From assembly GCA_014885115.2 (NCBI GenBank), contig WKLE02003134.1:1-12858 (forward strand): 12,858 nucleotides of DNA, written 5' to 3'. Made by a program: the position numbers and the translations under genes. The notes under the pieces were generated by a model. The model was not told the DNA's origin. It worked only from the letters and a program-made list of their open reading frames with translations, and ran no database searches. This stretch comes from Asterionellopsis glacialis. Taxonomy: Eukaryota > Bacillariophyta > Plagiogrammaphyceae > Rhaphoneidales > Asterionellopsidaceae. Positions 1 to 7,672 of this stretch are shown one piece after another. Each line of letters opens with the position of its first letter. Positions within the stretch are counted from its first letter, which is position 1.

Positions 1-771
1 TGATTTCTCATCTAATGGAATGTGATAGTAACCCATACTTAGATCAATTGTGGTTGCATATTGAAATCTGTCTAGCTTTTGTAGTAGATCAGCTATTTTT
101 GGTAACCGGATTGATTTTCTCTTAATTACTTTGTTGAGTTGACGAAAGTTGGTTATGATATGAACATTGCCCATTTTCTTTGGTACGACAAATATGGGAG
201 CTGCCCATTCTCTGTCGTGGTTCTTTTCTAAAACACCTATGGATTCTAGCCTATTCACTTCCCATCTAGTAGTCCCTTCTAAGGAATGTGATACTTGGAA
301 TGGCCTGGCATGATATGGTTCCGTGTCAGGTTCTATTTCTAGTCTAACTGGTTTTATCTTAAGTGCGCCGAGCCCGCGCTTAAAGGCATGTGGGTATTTT
401 TGTAGGCACTTAAGCATTATTTTTTGCTTGTTATAAGTAAGGCGTTTCCAGTGAGAGGCTGCCTCACCTAAATCGACTTTGTCATAATTAGCGTCAAATA
501 TGGATTCCGCTTCCTTGAGGACAGCTGGCTGGACTGCCATGTGATAAATCGCTTCCATGCGTTTTGGGTCTGAGACCTCTCTGCGGTATTTCATGGGTAA
601 TTCATACCCTTCCCAGTGGATAGTTTGTGTGCTAAAGTGTATATTAAGGCCCATGCTGGCCTGCATCAGATTGGTTCCAACAATCATGTCATACTGTGCA
701 TCTGTTTGATTTGTTCGTTTGTCCACGTGACAAGACCAAACTATTGTCTTTTTGTCCATGAACTCCGGGAG
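1..771 (-). pseudogene. Retrotransposon pol fragment: protease-RT linker and N-terminal reverse transcriptase
   Basis: This frame is open without a stop for 257 codons and runs off the left edge. From its 5' end it has a linker with 'YDMIVGTNLM' and 'WEGYELPMK', as found between protease and RT in gypsy elements. Next comes a 'KIKPVRLEIEP...YHARPF' stretch, then the RT fingers and palm: 'WAAPIFVVPKK' (about 175-207), 'ITNFRQLNK' (about 130-155) and 'IDLSMGYYHIPLDE' (7-48). The last motif carries the first catalytic Asp at 43-45. The residue before FRQLN, normally Asp, is Asn (codon at 148-150). The frame joins the upstream protease segment through a one-base frameshift near 772-776, so it has no start of its own. 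The YxDD box lies outside the window. I infer that RT would copy the element's RNA in its original form. The open frame suggests this half decayed less than gag. Confidence 0.88.
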
Positions 772-772
772 T

Positions 773-1573
773 GTAATTTTATTTGGGCTTTCTGTTTAGT
801 GATAAAGTTACCACCCATTGTGTTCCACTGTGTAGGTTTAGGGTTCTTGTAAGTACTGGCCTTCCCCTGTTCCACAAAATCTTTAAGGATGATTGTTGCG
901 GTAGTACTGGTGTTGAGTAGGATCTGTATAGGAATGAGCTCACCATCTCGGTTTATTATCTCGCTTACTACTTCAGTAGTGTGATGCATAGATTTTTGCT
1001 TTTTCGCTTTTTGCTGACTGCACAGCATGTTGTACAATTGTTCTACATTGGGGAAAAGGTTTGATATAGTATAGGAAGTAGGCGTAAAGTAATTGTCTAA
1101 TTCTTTACTACTACTATTTTTACATTTAATTTTACTATGTTGCATAAAGTACAAACTAGGTTCATTATCGGAAGAAGAATCCAATTCATACTGCACTTTA
1201 CATTTCTTTTTCTTACTATCTTTCAATACTTTGAGCAAACTAATCATCACATTTACCTGTTCTTGTGTGTAAGTCTTAGATTTGCCTGAATCCTTCTTTT
1301 TCGACTTGTCCGCAGTACATTTGTTGGTTTTATGGTTGTTCATACGGCAGTTGCTACACCACTTACAAGTGCGCTGGTGCTTGTTGTTGCTTCCATTGTT
1401 ATTGCGATCAGAATTATTTTCCGTTTGTTCACGCTTGCAATTCTTCTTGGTCTCCTTAGGTTTTTTGGACTTAGATAGTTCATGATCTATGTTATTGCAT
1501 ACCTCTAACTTCTCGAAGTAGTCCATGGTATCCTCCCACAAGAGATCGTGAGGGTCAAGGTTGCTAGCAAGTA
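773..1573 (-). pseudogene. Retrotransposon segment: Gag zinc knuckle plus degenerate retropepsin
   Basis: The frame enters near 1,573 from the gag frame through a one-base shift, and leaves near 772-776 through another. If it is followed past that point it hits a stop just before 741. A Lys/Asn-rich linker leads to a CX2CX4HX4C zinc knuckle (1,317-1,358; 'CSNCRMNNHKTNKC'), the nucleic-acid-binding motif of Gag nucleocapsid. A Lys- and Ser-rich stretch follows, then 'ELIPIQILLNTSTTATIIL', which aligns by pattern with a retropepsin active-site loop. The catalytic Asp-Thr-Gly is replaced by Asn-Thr-Ser (906-914), which should abolish protease activity. The assignment as protease rests on position between zinc knuckle and RT plus the hydrophobic-hydrophobic-x-T-x pattern. 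The first methionine of the frame (1,541) is internal and is not a real start. Confidence 0.82.
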
Positions 1574-2272
1574 GGGCAGATTGCCACTAAGTGGTTTTGC
1601 CCAATCCAAGATGTCCACAAGTTTGTCGTCGTCGAATTTTTGAATTTTTTTACCATTGTGATCCATCAGAAAATATGGCAAATATTTGTTCAACTGGCAA
1701 AGCCTCGCGGCAAACTCTCGCAACATGAAGTTGTCAGTCATCACTAAGTGATAGCAAAGGTAGTTCTTCTGGCGCCTTGACGCATGCCTAAACAAGAAAA
1801 AATTCTCACCTACGTCATTCAGTACCAATTCAAAGACCTGTTCAGGATCTTTTTGGGCTGGTTTCTTGAGGCTTGCATTTTTGCTCTGGCGATTGGCATT
1901 TGCTGCTTGGAACAGCTGCCTTGCTTTACCCTTCAAAAGGGTGAGGGCCATGGAGGTTTTGGATGAGGCTTTGGTGAGAGGGTAATCTCTCTCAACCTCA
2001 GCAAATTCAATCCTCCATTGGATCCACTCTTCAGCAGATCCATCCTCAAATTGTTTGACTCTTTTCTCAATTGTTTCAGAGTCTGAACCTTCATCAGAGG
2101 GATCAATTCAAACCTTGATGGTCTTGTAGGAATCTTTGTCATCATCTTTTGACTTTGACCTCTCCTTCTTTGTTTTCACAAAGGGGATTGCAGGAGGATT
2201 CAGCAGAGTCTGCTGTTGACTCAACTCCTGAGCTTTCTTCTAAAACTCATTGGAGGAGTAGAAAGTCTTCAT
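1572..2272 (-). pseudogene. Retrotransposon gag, N-terminal and capsid-like part, with two in-frame stops
   Basis: Translation from the ATG at 2,270-2,272 reads MKTFYSSNEF, a TAG stop (2,240-2,242), a basic and acidic stretch, and a TGA stop (2,108-2,110). It then continues in the same frame through 'EEWIQWRIEFAEVERDYPL' and 'ALTLLKGKARQLFQAA', the amphipathic pattern common in LTR-element Gag ('EEW...F...L...LLKG'). It ends with 'KLVDILDWAKPLSGNLPYLLA'. At about 1,565-1,575 the sense moves to another frame, consistent with loss of one base, after which the zinc-knuckle segment follows. The longest uninterrupted part starts at Met 1,951 and is not a true start. Gag would form the particle shell in an active copy. 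Homology to a specific family cannot be confirmed by eye. Confidence 0.78.
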
Positions 2273-2675
2273 GTTTTTGAAAGTTAATTACCTCTGAAAG
2301 AGGGAATAACATTACTATGCCCTATGCTGCTAGTGTCGGCGGCAGCACAACACAACAATCAGACAATCAACACACAAAAGAAAAGAAGACTTTTATTTGG
2401 TGATGAAAATTATGAGCTAGTTTAAAGGTCTAGTTTTATGCTGGAGAAATCCGGCAATTTAGTAAGAAGTAAATATTCAGGAAATTTTAGTAAATGGTAA
2501 TTTTTTGTGAGTCCGTCTGCTTGCCCAGGCATCAATCATCCATCCTCAAGAGTGTCCTACAGGGAGTGTACTTCAGGTTGCTGGTTATGGGGGCAAGTGC
2601 AGTAGGCAAGTCATGCAATAGGTTTGACTCATGCATGATGACATCAATTAACTGTAGTATGGGCATACCATGATG

Positions 2676-2761
2676 CGCTGATGTCAGGGATGAAGCACGT
2701 GCAGTGACGCGCCATGTCCATGACACGCTGATGTCATGGACAAGGCACATACAGTGACGCT
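2676..2761. repeat. Two 50-bp-spaced repeats with CRE-like motifs in the putative U3
   Basis: A 36-base block starting CGCTGATGTCA (2,676-2,711) recurs at 2,726-2,761 with about seven mismatches. Each copy holds TGATGTCA, close to the bZIP/CRE site TGACGTCA, and ends in CAGTGACGC. Repeated enhancer-like units are common in retroelement U3 regions. The regulatory role here is inference. Confidence 0.6.
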
Positions 2762-2891
2762 CTGCAGCAGCACAACTCTGGTTGTGATGCATCACCTTGG
2801 AACACGGTGACACACCATCACTCCATGGCAGTATGACTCCAGTAATGACACCAAACAGGTGATTTGGTAGGTGTCCATTGGCTGCCTCAGG

Positions 2892-2921
2892 GAGTTTGGT
2901 TCACATGATAAAACCAAACTC
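2892..2921. repeat. Perfect 10-bp hairpin near the outer part of the putative LTR
   Basis: GAGTTTGGTT (2,892-2,901) and AACCAAACTC (2,912-2,921) are exact inverted copies around a 10-base loop. It could be an RNA structure in the element, or the trace of a small foldback insertion. No T-run follows, so I do not call it a terminator. Confidence 0.6.
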
Positions 2922-3068
2922 TGCCAGATCTGAGCTCTAAGTAGATTGTTTGTAGGATTCCTTACTAGGTGTCAAAGATGAACCAGTGGATTGGCAAGTG
3001 TTTTTTAGAAGTAGTTAAAATAGCTCATAATTTATTCACTCTAACAAACTCTACTCCCTTTTCAATAA

Positions 3069-3263
3069 TTGTTGTCAGGATCATGCAAATACTTTCTTCC
3101 CAAGCAATTACAGAAAATGTCCTCCAGACATAAACAGATGCGTGGTTGCAAGACATGTATTGTAGCTAAAAGTTTGCAAAAAGCATTAAATGCATGGTGT
3201 CAAAAAGACGTGTATGCAACCAGAAGTGACAATTCCTCATCACCAGAAGAAAAGCAGGAATAA
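3069..3263 (+). pseudogene. Short Cys-containing ORF remnant, possibly from a repeated element
   Basis: The open frame begins right after a TAA (3,066-3,068). Its first ATG is at 3,117, giving 48 residues from 'MSSRHKQMRGCKTC' to 'SSSPEEKQE'. The stretch 'RGCKTCIVAKSLQKALNAW' has a CX2C pair followed by an amphipathic, basic helix, and looks more protein-like than the surrounding AT-rich DNA. It resembles the style of Cys-containing ORFs found in diatom repeats, but I cannot name a family. No second Cys pair follows and the upstream frame is closed. A truncated relic is therefore more likely than a complete small gene. It lies just outside the probable retrotransposon LTR, at the edge of a CpG-poor block. 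Confidence 0.35.
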
Positions 3264-3419
3264 ATGTAAATTATCACATCATTGTTGTAGACTAAATAGT
3301 AGAAAACAACAATAAATCAATAATTACTTACATTTTTTTCATGTGAACAGTAGAGGGTTGAGGAGGTTTATTTTTGACTAGTGTTGCTTTTGGGTGATAC
3401 TGTATATGCTTTTGGGGCT
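3264..3419. other. AT-rich intergenic DNA, no gene seen
   Basis: This is non-coding in all frames as far as I can read. Nothing recognisable was found before the tandem repeat begins. Confidence 0.5.
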
Positions 3420-3960
3420 AATTTCTTTAATTTGACCTCTAATTTTCAAATAAAAATGTCTGTTTGATAGTACACAAAAAGGTCAACCCAGTGGTGTCCT
3501 TGTATTCAATAAGAGCACCATGGTTCAGATGTAGTAGCCATTGTAATGTTGGTTATACCATTGGTCAAGACATGATATGAAGCCCTTTTGGAAAAGATTG
3601 ATTTCTTCTTTTCTGTGAACTTTTATTTAAAAAGGAGATAGTTCACTCAATACTATACAAAAATGTTGACCCAGTGATGTCCTTGGATTGCATAAGGATG
3701 CCATGCCTCAGATGAGACAACAACTGCAACTTTGGTGTCATTGTGTAATGAAAAAAATGACCATGTTGCAAAAATATTGAATTCTGCTCTTATATGGGAT
3801 ATTTGTTTTTAAAAAATGACCCTCAATTCCATTCTGCACAAAAAAGTTGACCTCATAGTGTCCTTCAATTATGAGGACACCAAATCAATCATAAGATACA
3901 GCTGCTGAATATCCACATAAAAATGAGCTCATTGCCTATTTTAAAACATCAATGTGACAG
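3420..3960. repeat. Diverged tandem repeat, three copies of ~182 bp
   Basis: Three copies can be anchored on a shared core: 'CACAAAAAGGTCAACCCAGT' followed by GGTGTCCTTG (gtcct at 3,496-3,500), 'AAAATGTTGACCCAGTGATG' (gtcct at 3,679-3,683) and 'CAAAAAAGTTGACCTCATAG' (gtcct at 3,860-3,864). The spacing is 183 and 181 bases. The shared order continues through 'ataaGgAxgCCATG..TCAGATg' downstream and an AT-rich 'ATTT..TTTTxAATTTGACC' type tract upstream. Copies differ at many positions, so the array is old. No ORF spans the unit. It is probably an old minisatellite, or the internal repeat of a non-autonomous element. Confidence 0.7.
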
Positions 3961-4503
3961 TCTTCTATAGCAGTCAGGAAAATCAGGAAATTAAAGCTTA
4001 TCATGTAAAAGGCACTGCCGCAATGGCAAAAAACTAAACAATCTGGCTTATTATACATTGCTTATTTTTATTTCAGAAGGGACAGAGATGCAATTATAGT
4101 CCTCTGCCAGATAACAAAACATCAACATAAATGCAGATGTAATCTTTTGCAAGAGTGTTGGACCATATAGAATACCACATCACATAGCAACACTAGCAGC
4201 ATGTACCAGATCAATGATAATCATTAATCAACTGATTATGTGGTATAAAATGCCATACTAAGAAATACCCCAATCCCATGAGTGAGTTAGTGTTTTATGA
4301 AGATTATTGTCATGGTATATGCATGTAAAAATTTGTTATTTTGAGCAAGAATGAGCTGGTGGCTGGCAGTAAAGTGACTATAATTGTTATAACAGTAAAG
4401 GATGGTAGCTTTCAACAAAAATGTGTGCATGATCCTGTCAAGACCAACGAGGGGGAGGAGATCAGAGTCTACTTTTAACAGAGCTTGTACAGTCCACACC
4501 CAC
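3961..4503. other. AT-rich non-coding DNA
   Basis: No gene is supported. A 9-bp inverted pair (ATACCACAT near 4,171 and ATGTGGTAT near 4,240) and the small palindrome ATGATAATCAT are the only structures seen. A 70-codon minus-strand frame (4,287-4,499) has no recognisable motif. Confidence 0.5.
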
Positions 4504-4773
4504 TAATAAGCAATGACTGTTGCTAAATTTTAAGCTTGAAAAATGACTTAAAATAAGCAATTTTAAGTTTGAACTTTCTTGTATTGCTTATATGCTGATG
4601 TCATCACACAATTTTTTTTAAATACTAAGTAAATTTTAGCTAAAAAAATCTTGAATGATGTCACATAACACCAGTATGAATAAGCAACATTGCTACTAAG
4701 GTCAAGCTTAAAAAAAGTCTCCAATATAAGTAATTTCAAGTTTGACAAAAATAGTTCCTGTTGTTGCTTATTA
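4504..4773. mobile_element. Foldback / MITE-like element with TA-flanked inverted ends
   Basis: The segment begins TAATAAGCAA (4,504-4,513) and ends TTGCTTATTA (4,764-4,773), a perfect 10-bp inverted pair. The similarity extends inward: AAGCTTGA and AAGTTTGA in the left arm correspond to TCAAGCTTA and TCAAGTTTG in the right, and TGATGTCATCACAC on the left faces AATGATGTCACATAAC on the right. The whole is an imperfect palindrome of about 120-bp arms around an AT-rich centre near 4,620-4,650. Outer TA dinucleotides fit a TA target duplication as used by Tc1/mariner-type transposases. It has no coding capacity, so it would be non-autonomous. The superfamily is inference. Confidence 0.65.
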
Positions 4774-4779
4774 CTTTGC

Positions 4780-4902
4780 AGCAGTCATAATCAAGCTATA
4801 TATGGTGGTACCAACAACAAGGATACAGCTATATTCTTTGTTTCTTAGCATACATAATCATGGACTAATAACACATAAATAACACAAAATGATTATGCTG
4901 CT
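4780..4902. repeat. Small imperfect inverted repeat next to the foldback element
   Basis: AGCAGTCATAATCA (4,780-4,793) faces TGATTATGCTGCT (4,890-4,902), pairing with a one-base bulge. Weak similarity extends outward (TTAC/GTAA). It may be a second, smaller foldback sequence or part of a nested insertion. Confidence 0.4.
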
Positions 4903-4922
4903 AGTAATATCATTGTAAGCTA

Positions 4923-4977
4923 GGCAAGTACTAGGATGCCTCTGGAAGCTCTTGCAACTGAGCTAGGTCTCCCCCCC
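4923..4977 (-). pseudogene. tRNA-like relic (D-arm / A-box)
   Basis: On the minus strand 'TAGCTCAGTTGCAAGAGC' (4,948-4,965) has the exact layout of tRNA positions 8-25: T8, A9, stem GCTC, loop AGTTGCAA, stem GAGC. It therefore matches the pol III A box. The normal G18G19 is GC. A degenerate anticodon-stem-like TCCAG...CTAGT follows. I find no T-arm or B-box (GGTTCGANTCC), so this is not a functional tRNA. It may be a decayed tRNA gene or the head of a tRNA-derived SINE. Confidence 0.45.
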
Positions 4978-5000
4978 AATAAATAAATAAATAAAATATA
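4971..5000. repeat. C-tract plus (AATA)n microsatellite
   Basis: A run of C (4,971-4,977) is followed by AATAAATAAATAAATAAAATA. It abuts the tRNA-like relic, so it could be the tail of a retroposed sequence lying next to it. Confidence 0.7.
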
Positions 5001-7120
5001 AGCTCGATGATCTCATACATTTTCAGTTTTAAACTAAATAAAATATTATTACATCTATGGCAAACTTAATTGGGTCAGTCCTCATTTTGAGCTAACAAAA
5101 AAAACAATGTAATTGGGCAGCACCTAAGAAAGTACTCTCCAGTTGGATGATAATGGTCTAGGAATCAAAGGAACAAATCAAGAGCACTAGACCAGAGTGG
5201 TTGCACTATAGCACAGTGTGGTTTGACTATATAGGAGGGGCACATTATGTTATTAATAAATTGTATCAAGGATATATGCTGTAGAACATTTATCCCTAGG
5301 GCTCTGCTATGCTGCCTAAACCCCAAAGCAGAACATAACTATAATAAGAAGAATGCCCATAGATTCTTAAAAAATACATCTATCCTCCAGACAAGTATTA
5401 AAAGAACTCTATAACAGGAGGTCCATATCCTGTTAGGGTATTGTTTCAACTGTCTCCCCAGTTGAAGATTTATGTTGCTATAAAGTGGAACAAACATAGA
5501 ATAATTATCATTAGAGGTGTTGTGGGTTATGGTAGGAATTTGTGGTGTGAAAAGAAGCCAAAGAAGGTTCACGGGAAGAAAGAACACCTGAGAGGACATC
5601 AGAGAAGCTTCTTATTTCTTGGTGTATCATAAAACTTAGGCAACCTTATCACATGTCCACATATCTTCAAACTCACAATAATAATTATGTCTTAGTTCTT
5701 GTCACATAGTCACATATAAGTGACACCATATATCTTGCTTACTGTTGGGAGACTTGCTTACTTTGAGAGTGACTGTAGAGCCATGTTGGATAGTCTAAAA
5801 AATATACATGCAGTAGAACTATTGTGATCATTCCACATTAACCATGCTATTTCAAGAGTAGCAAAATCAGCAACAATTAGTGCTTTCACAAGTGCAGTGT
5901 TGCTTTGATTCTACTATTTGTTCATCTATGGCTCCTGAGTACCTTCTAAGAGGATTTGTAGATGGTACACAGGGCCACAAGGAGTTGAATTAAATGGTCA
6001 TATCAAACTAGTGAAGTTGTGGATAGTGAAGTAAGACAAGGTAGTAGATTGAAAGATAATAATTTTGGTAATGTTAGGGTCAGTGCTGTTTTTTTTTTGG
6101 AGAGGTAATTTGTAAGCAAGCATCAAATTGTGTCATTTAAAGCAACTTTCAAAGGCACAACAAGCCAAGATGGGATTTTCTCACTTATGTATTAAGAAAA
6201 CAGATGTAGCCATGAGTCCATTCTTGTCTGGTTGGCATCATGCTATAATGGCTATCTTATAAAATACTGTAGTTACAAGAATGTGACAATAGAGGTACAA
6301 CCAATGTCAACATTTTCTAGTAGTGTAGTACCAATATTGTTATTACCTAGAAAGTGCACAAGTGATAAGTTCTAAACTAGTAATGGCTTATTTGTGATGG
6401 GTCCTTTTCCAATTGGTACTGAAATATCTAGGAAAATTTCTGAACTGTGCAAAAAATGTGTAAAAATTTGAATGCATTCTATGTTATAAAACTAAAATAA
6501 GTATAAAATACTGGCTTCATGCATTTTCATGATGGCCAAGTCAGTACTGTGTGTTACATACATGACATACTATATATTCACTCGTGTTGGTCAAATTACC
6601 ATAAGTCAAAGACAACCATGTGTATAATAAAAAAGGAGTCAGGCAATTCAGGATATTTCTTTCATATTTAAGAACTCTACAAGAAACTCAATAATATTAA
6701 TGGAAAATACCCTCCAAGAACAGTGCCCCAACTAAATCAGAATATTATTTCAGAGATAGATACAGTCTTCTTCACATGCATATACATGCATACATATTCT
6801 CATTCACATATCACCAAGAAAGAAAAGTTGCTCCAAATTAGAAGCAGAAGCAGAAGGTTTTTTGCATATGCCATAGGAAACATTCCTATATATTTCTTAT
6901 TTTTTTCTTTACTCTTCTTACACATTACAGTCCACAATAAAAGAGAACTGTCAATTCTGAGTGTCTAGGATCACATCTGCACATGCATGCAAGTCCAGAT
7001 CAACACACCTGCAGTCATTTTATGCTCTCAGTTGTGATAGACTGTCCCCACAGGGCACAAATTGTTTACAAAAATTTAAGGATGACAGAGATTGTGGGTA
7101 ACCTCCATGTTTCTCCGCTA
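5001..7120. other. Long AT-rich, CpG-poor DNA without a supported gene
   Basis: Several short open frames exist (for example 5,339-5,599 minus, 5,441-5,632 plus and 6,723-6,968 plus), but none shows a domain or plausible composition. An 8-bp inverted pair TGGTCTAG / CTAGACCA (5,154-5,161 and 5,187-5,194) and an imperfect direct repeat GTGGTTGCACTATAG / GTGGTTTGACTATATAG (about 5,198-5,236) are visible. The region most resembles old, mutated repeat DNA. Confidence 0.55.
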
Positions 7121-7562
7121 CCACAGTTTTGGTTGCCATAGCTATTTGAAAACAAACTAACAAAGACGTAGTATGCGGGGAACTACGAGTCACTCATACC
7201 CATCGGGCACAGCTCCTCATTCAATAACCCGCCTCTCGACTCCATGATGGGGGAATGTGGCTACGCCCACGTTTCGGTCATTGATGGATGACATGAAAAT
7301 GAATAATTTAACTTTTGGGTAAAAAAAAGTGATTACTCGACGGATGACGTTATGATAAGGGTTCTATTATTGGAGCAACAGGGGAAAGCCCGTATGTTAC
7401 TGGTACCGGTCCTATATAGAAATCCTAGTCTAACACCGCAGACAATGATTTATCGTCCTAAATCTGTTGCCATGCAACTACTTGATGAAAGAATCAAAGA
7501 GTGATGGCACGTAAAAAGTGAACAGTCATCGCCGAACGCTCTAAAGAATTTGAGACGTAGAA
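7121..7562. other. Intergenic DNA downstream of the HA-protein gene; CpG content returns
   Basis: CpG dinucleotides reappear abruptly from about 7,146. A 49-codon plus-strand frame starting at the ATG near 7,350 is open but has no support. No other feature was recognised. Confidence 0.5.
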
Positions 7563-7672
7563 TAGTGTACATATTACAGAGTCTAATCAATAAATTATAC
7601 TTTCAATTAGTATTCGATAGTGTGCATATTACAAAGTCTAATCAATAAATTATTCTTTCAATTAGTATTCGA
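7563..7672. repeat. 55-bp tandem duplication across the stop codon of the HA-protein gene
   Basis: Copy 1 (7,563-7,617) and copy 2 (7,618-7,672) begin TAGTGT(A/G)CATATTACA and end TTTCAATTAGTATTCGA, with only three mismatches in 55 bases. Copy 2 contains the gene's stop codon (7,662-7,664) and the last codons. Copy 1 therefore repeats the gene's end inside the 3' flank. Confidence 0.9.

Larger units (their letters stand above)
1..2335 (-). mobile_element. Partial, degenerate Ty3/gypsy-type LTR retrotransposon (internal region)
   Basis: The minus strand encodes, in the expected order, a Gag-like segment, a CCHC zinc knuckle, a retropepsin-like segment and the start of a reverse transcriptase. 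That order, with RT motifs of the WAAPIFVVPKK / FRQLNK / GYYHIPLDE kind, is typical of Ty3/gypsy elements rather than copia. The left edge of the window cuts the element before the RT catalytic YxDD, so RNase H, integrase and the second LTR are not visible. Two in-frame stops and two frameshifts show that this copy is dead as it stands. The boundary on the right is approximate and is placed just upstream of the gag start; the LTR beyond it is described separately. Confidence 0.9.
2336..3000 (-). repeat. Probable 5' LTR / leader of the gypsy element (boundaries uncertain)
   Basis: This stretch lies directly upstream of gag and has no long ORF. On the minus strand a TATA-like CATAAAA (about 2,433-2,439) is followed some 40 bases later by AATAAA (about 2,391-2,397). 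That is the compact promoter-plus-polyadenylation layout of an LTR R region. Further upstream, where U3 would be, lie CRE/AP-1-like motifs (TGACTCAT at 2,625-2,632; TGATGTCA and TGACGC repeats). Local CpG content up to about 2,806 is normal, unlike the flank beyond, which also suggests inserted DNA. I cannot fix the TG...CA termini or a primer-binding site. The second LTR is outside the window, so no LTR-LTR comparison is possible. Confidence 0.45.

Noticed and set aside
1282..1485. 67-codon plus-strand frame rich in Leu and Phe, resembling a membrane peptide
   Set aside because: It is the antisense of the Lys/Asn-rich zinc-knuckle segment, where Lys codons read as Phe/Leu on the other strand.
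2319..2345. Possible primer-binding site next to the LTR (TGCTGCCGCCGACAC on the minus strand)
   Set aside because: It lacks the TGG start expected of a tRNA complement and the LTR end cannot be fixed, so it was not called.
2530..2820. 93-codon minus-strand frame and short direct repeats, checked as a possible gene or CRISPR-like array
   Set aside because: Only two degenerate copies 50 bp apart exist. The frame crosses the repeat without a domain, and the context is an LTR.
6723..6968. 81-codon plus-strand frame with a hydrophobic segment
   Set aside because: It lies in AT-rich CpG-free DNA, has no domain, and the Phe/Leu run comes from a T-rich tract.
7350..7503. 49-codon plus-strand frame downstream of the HA gene
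   Set aside because: It is open by chance length, has no motif, and has no supporting context.
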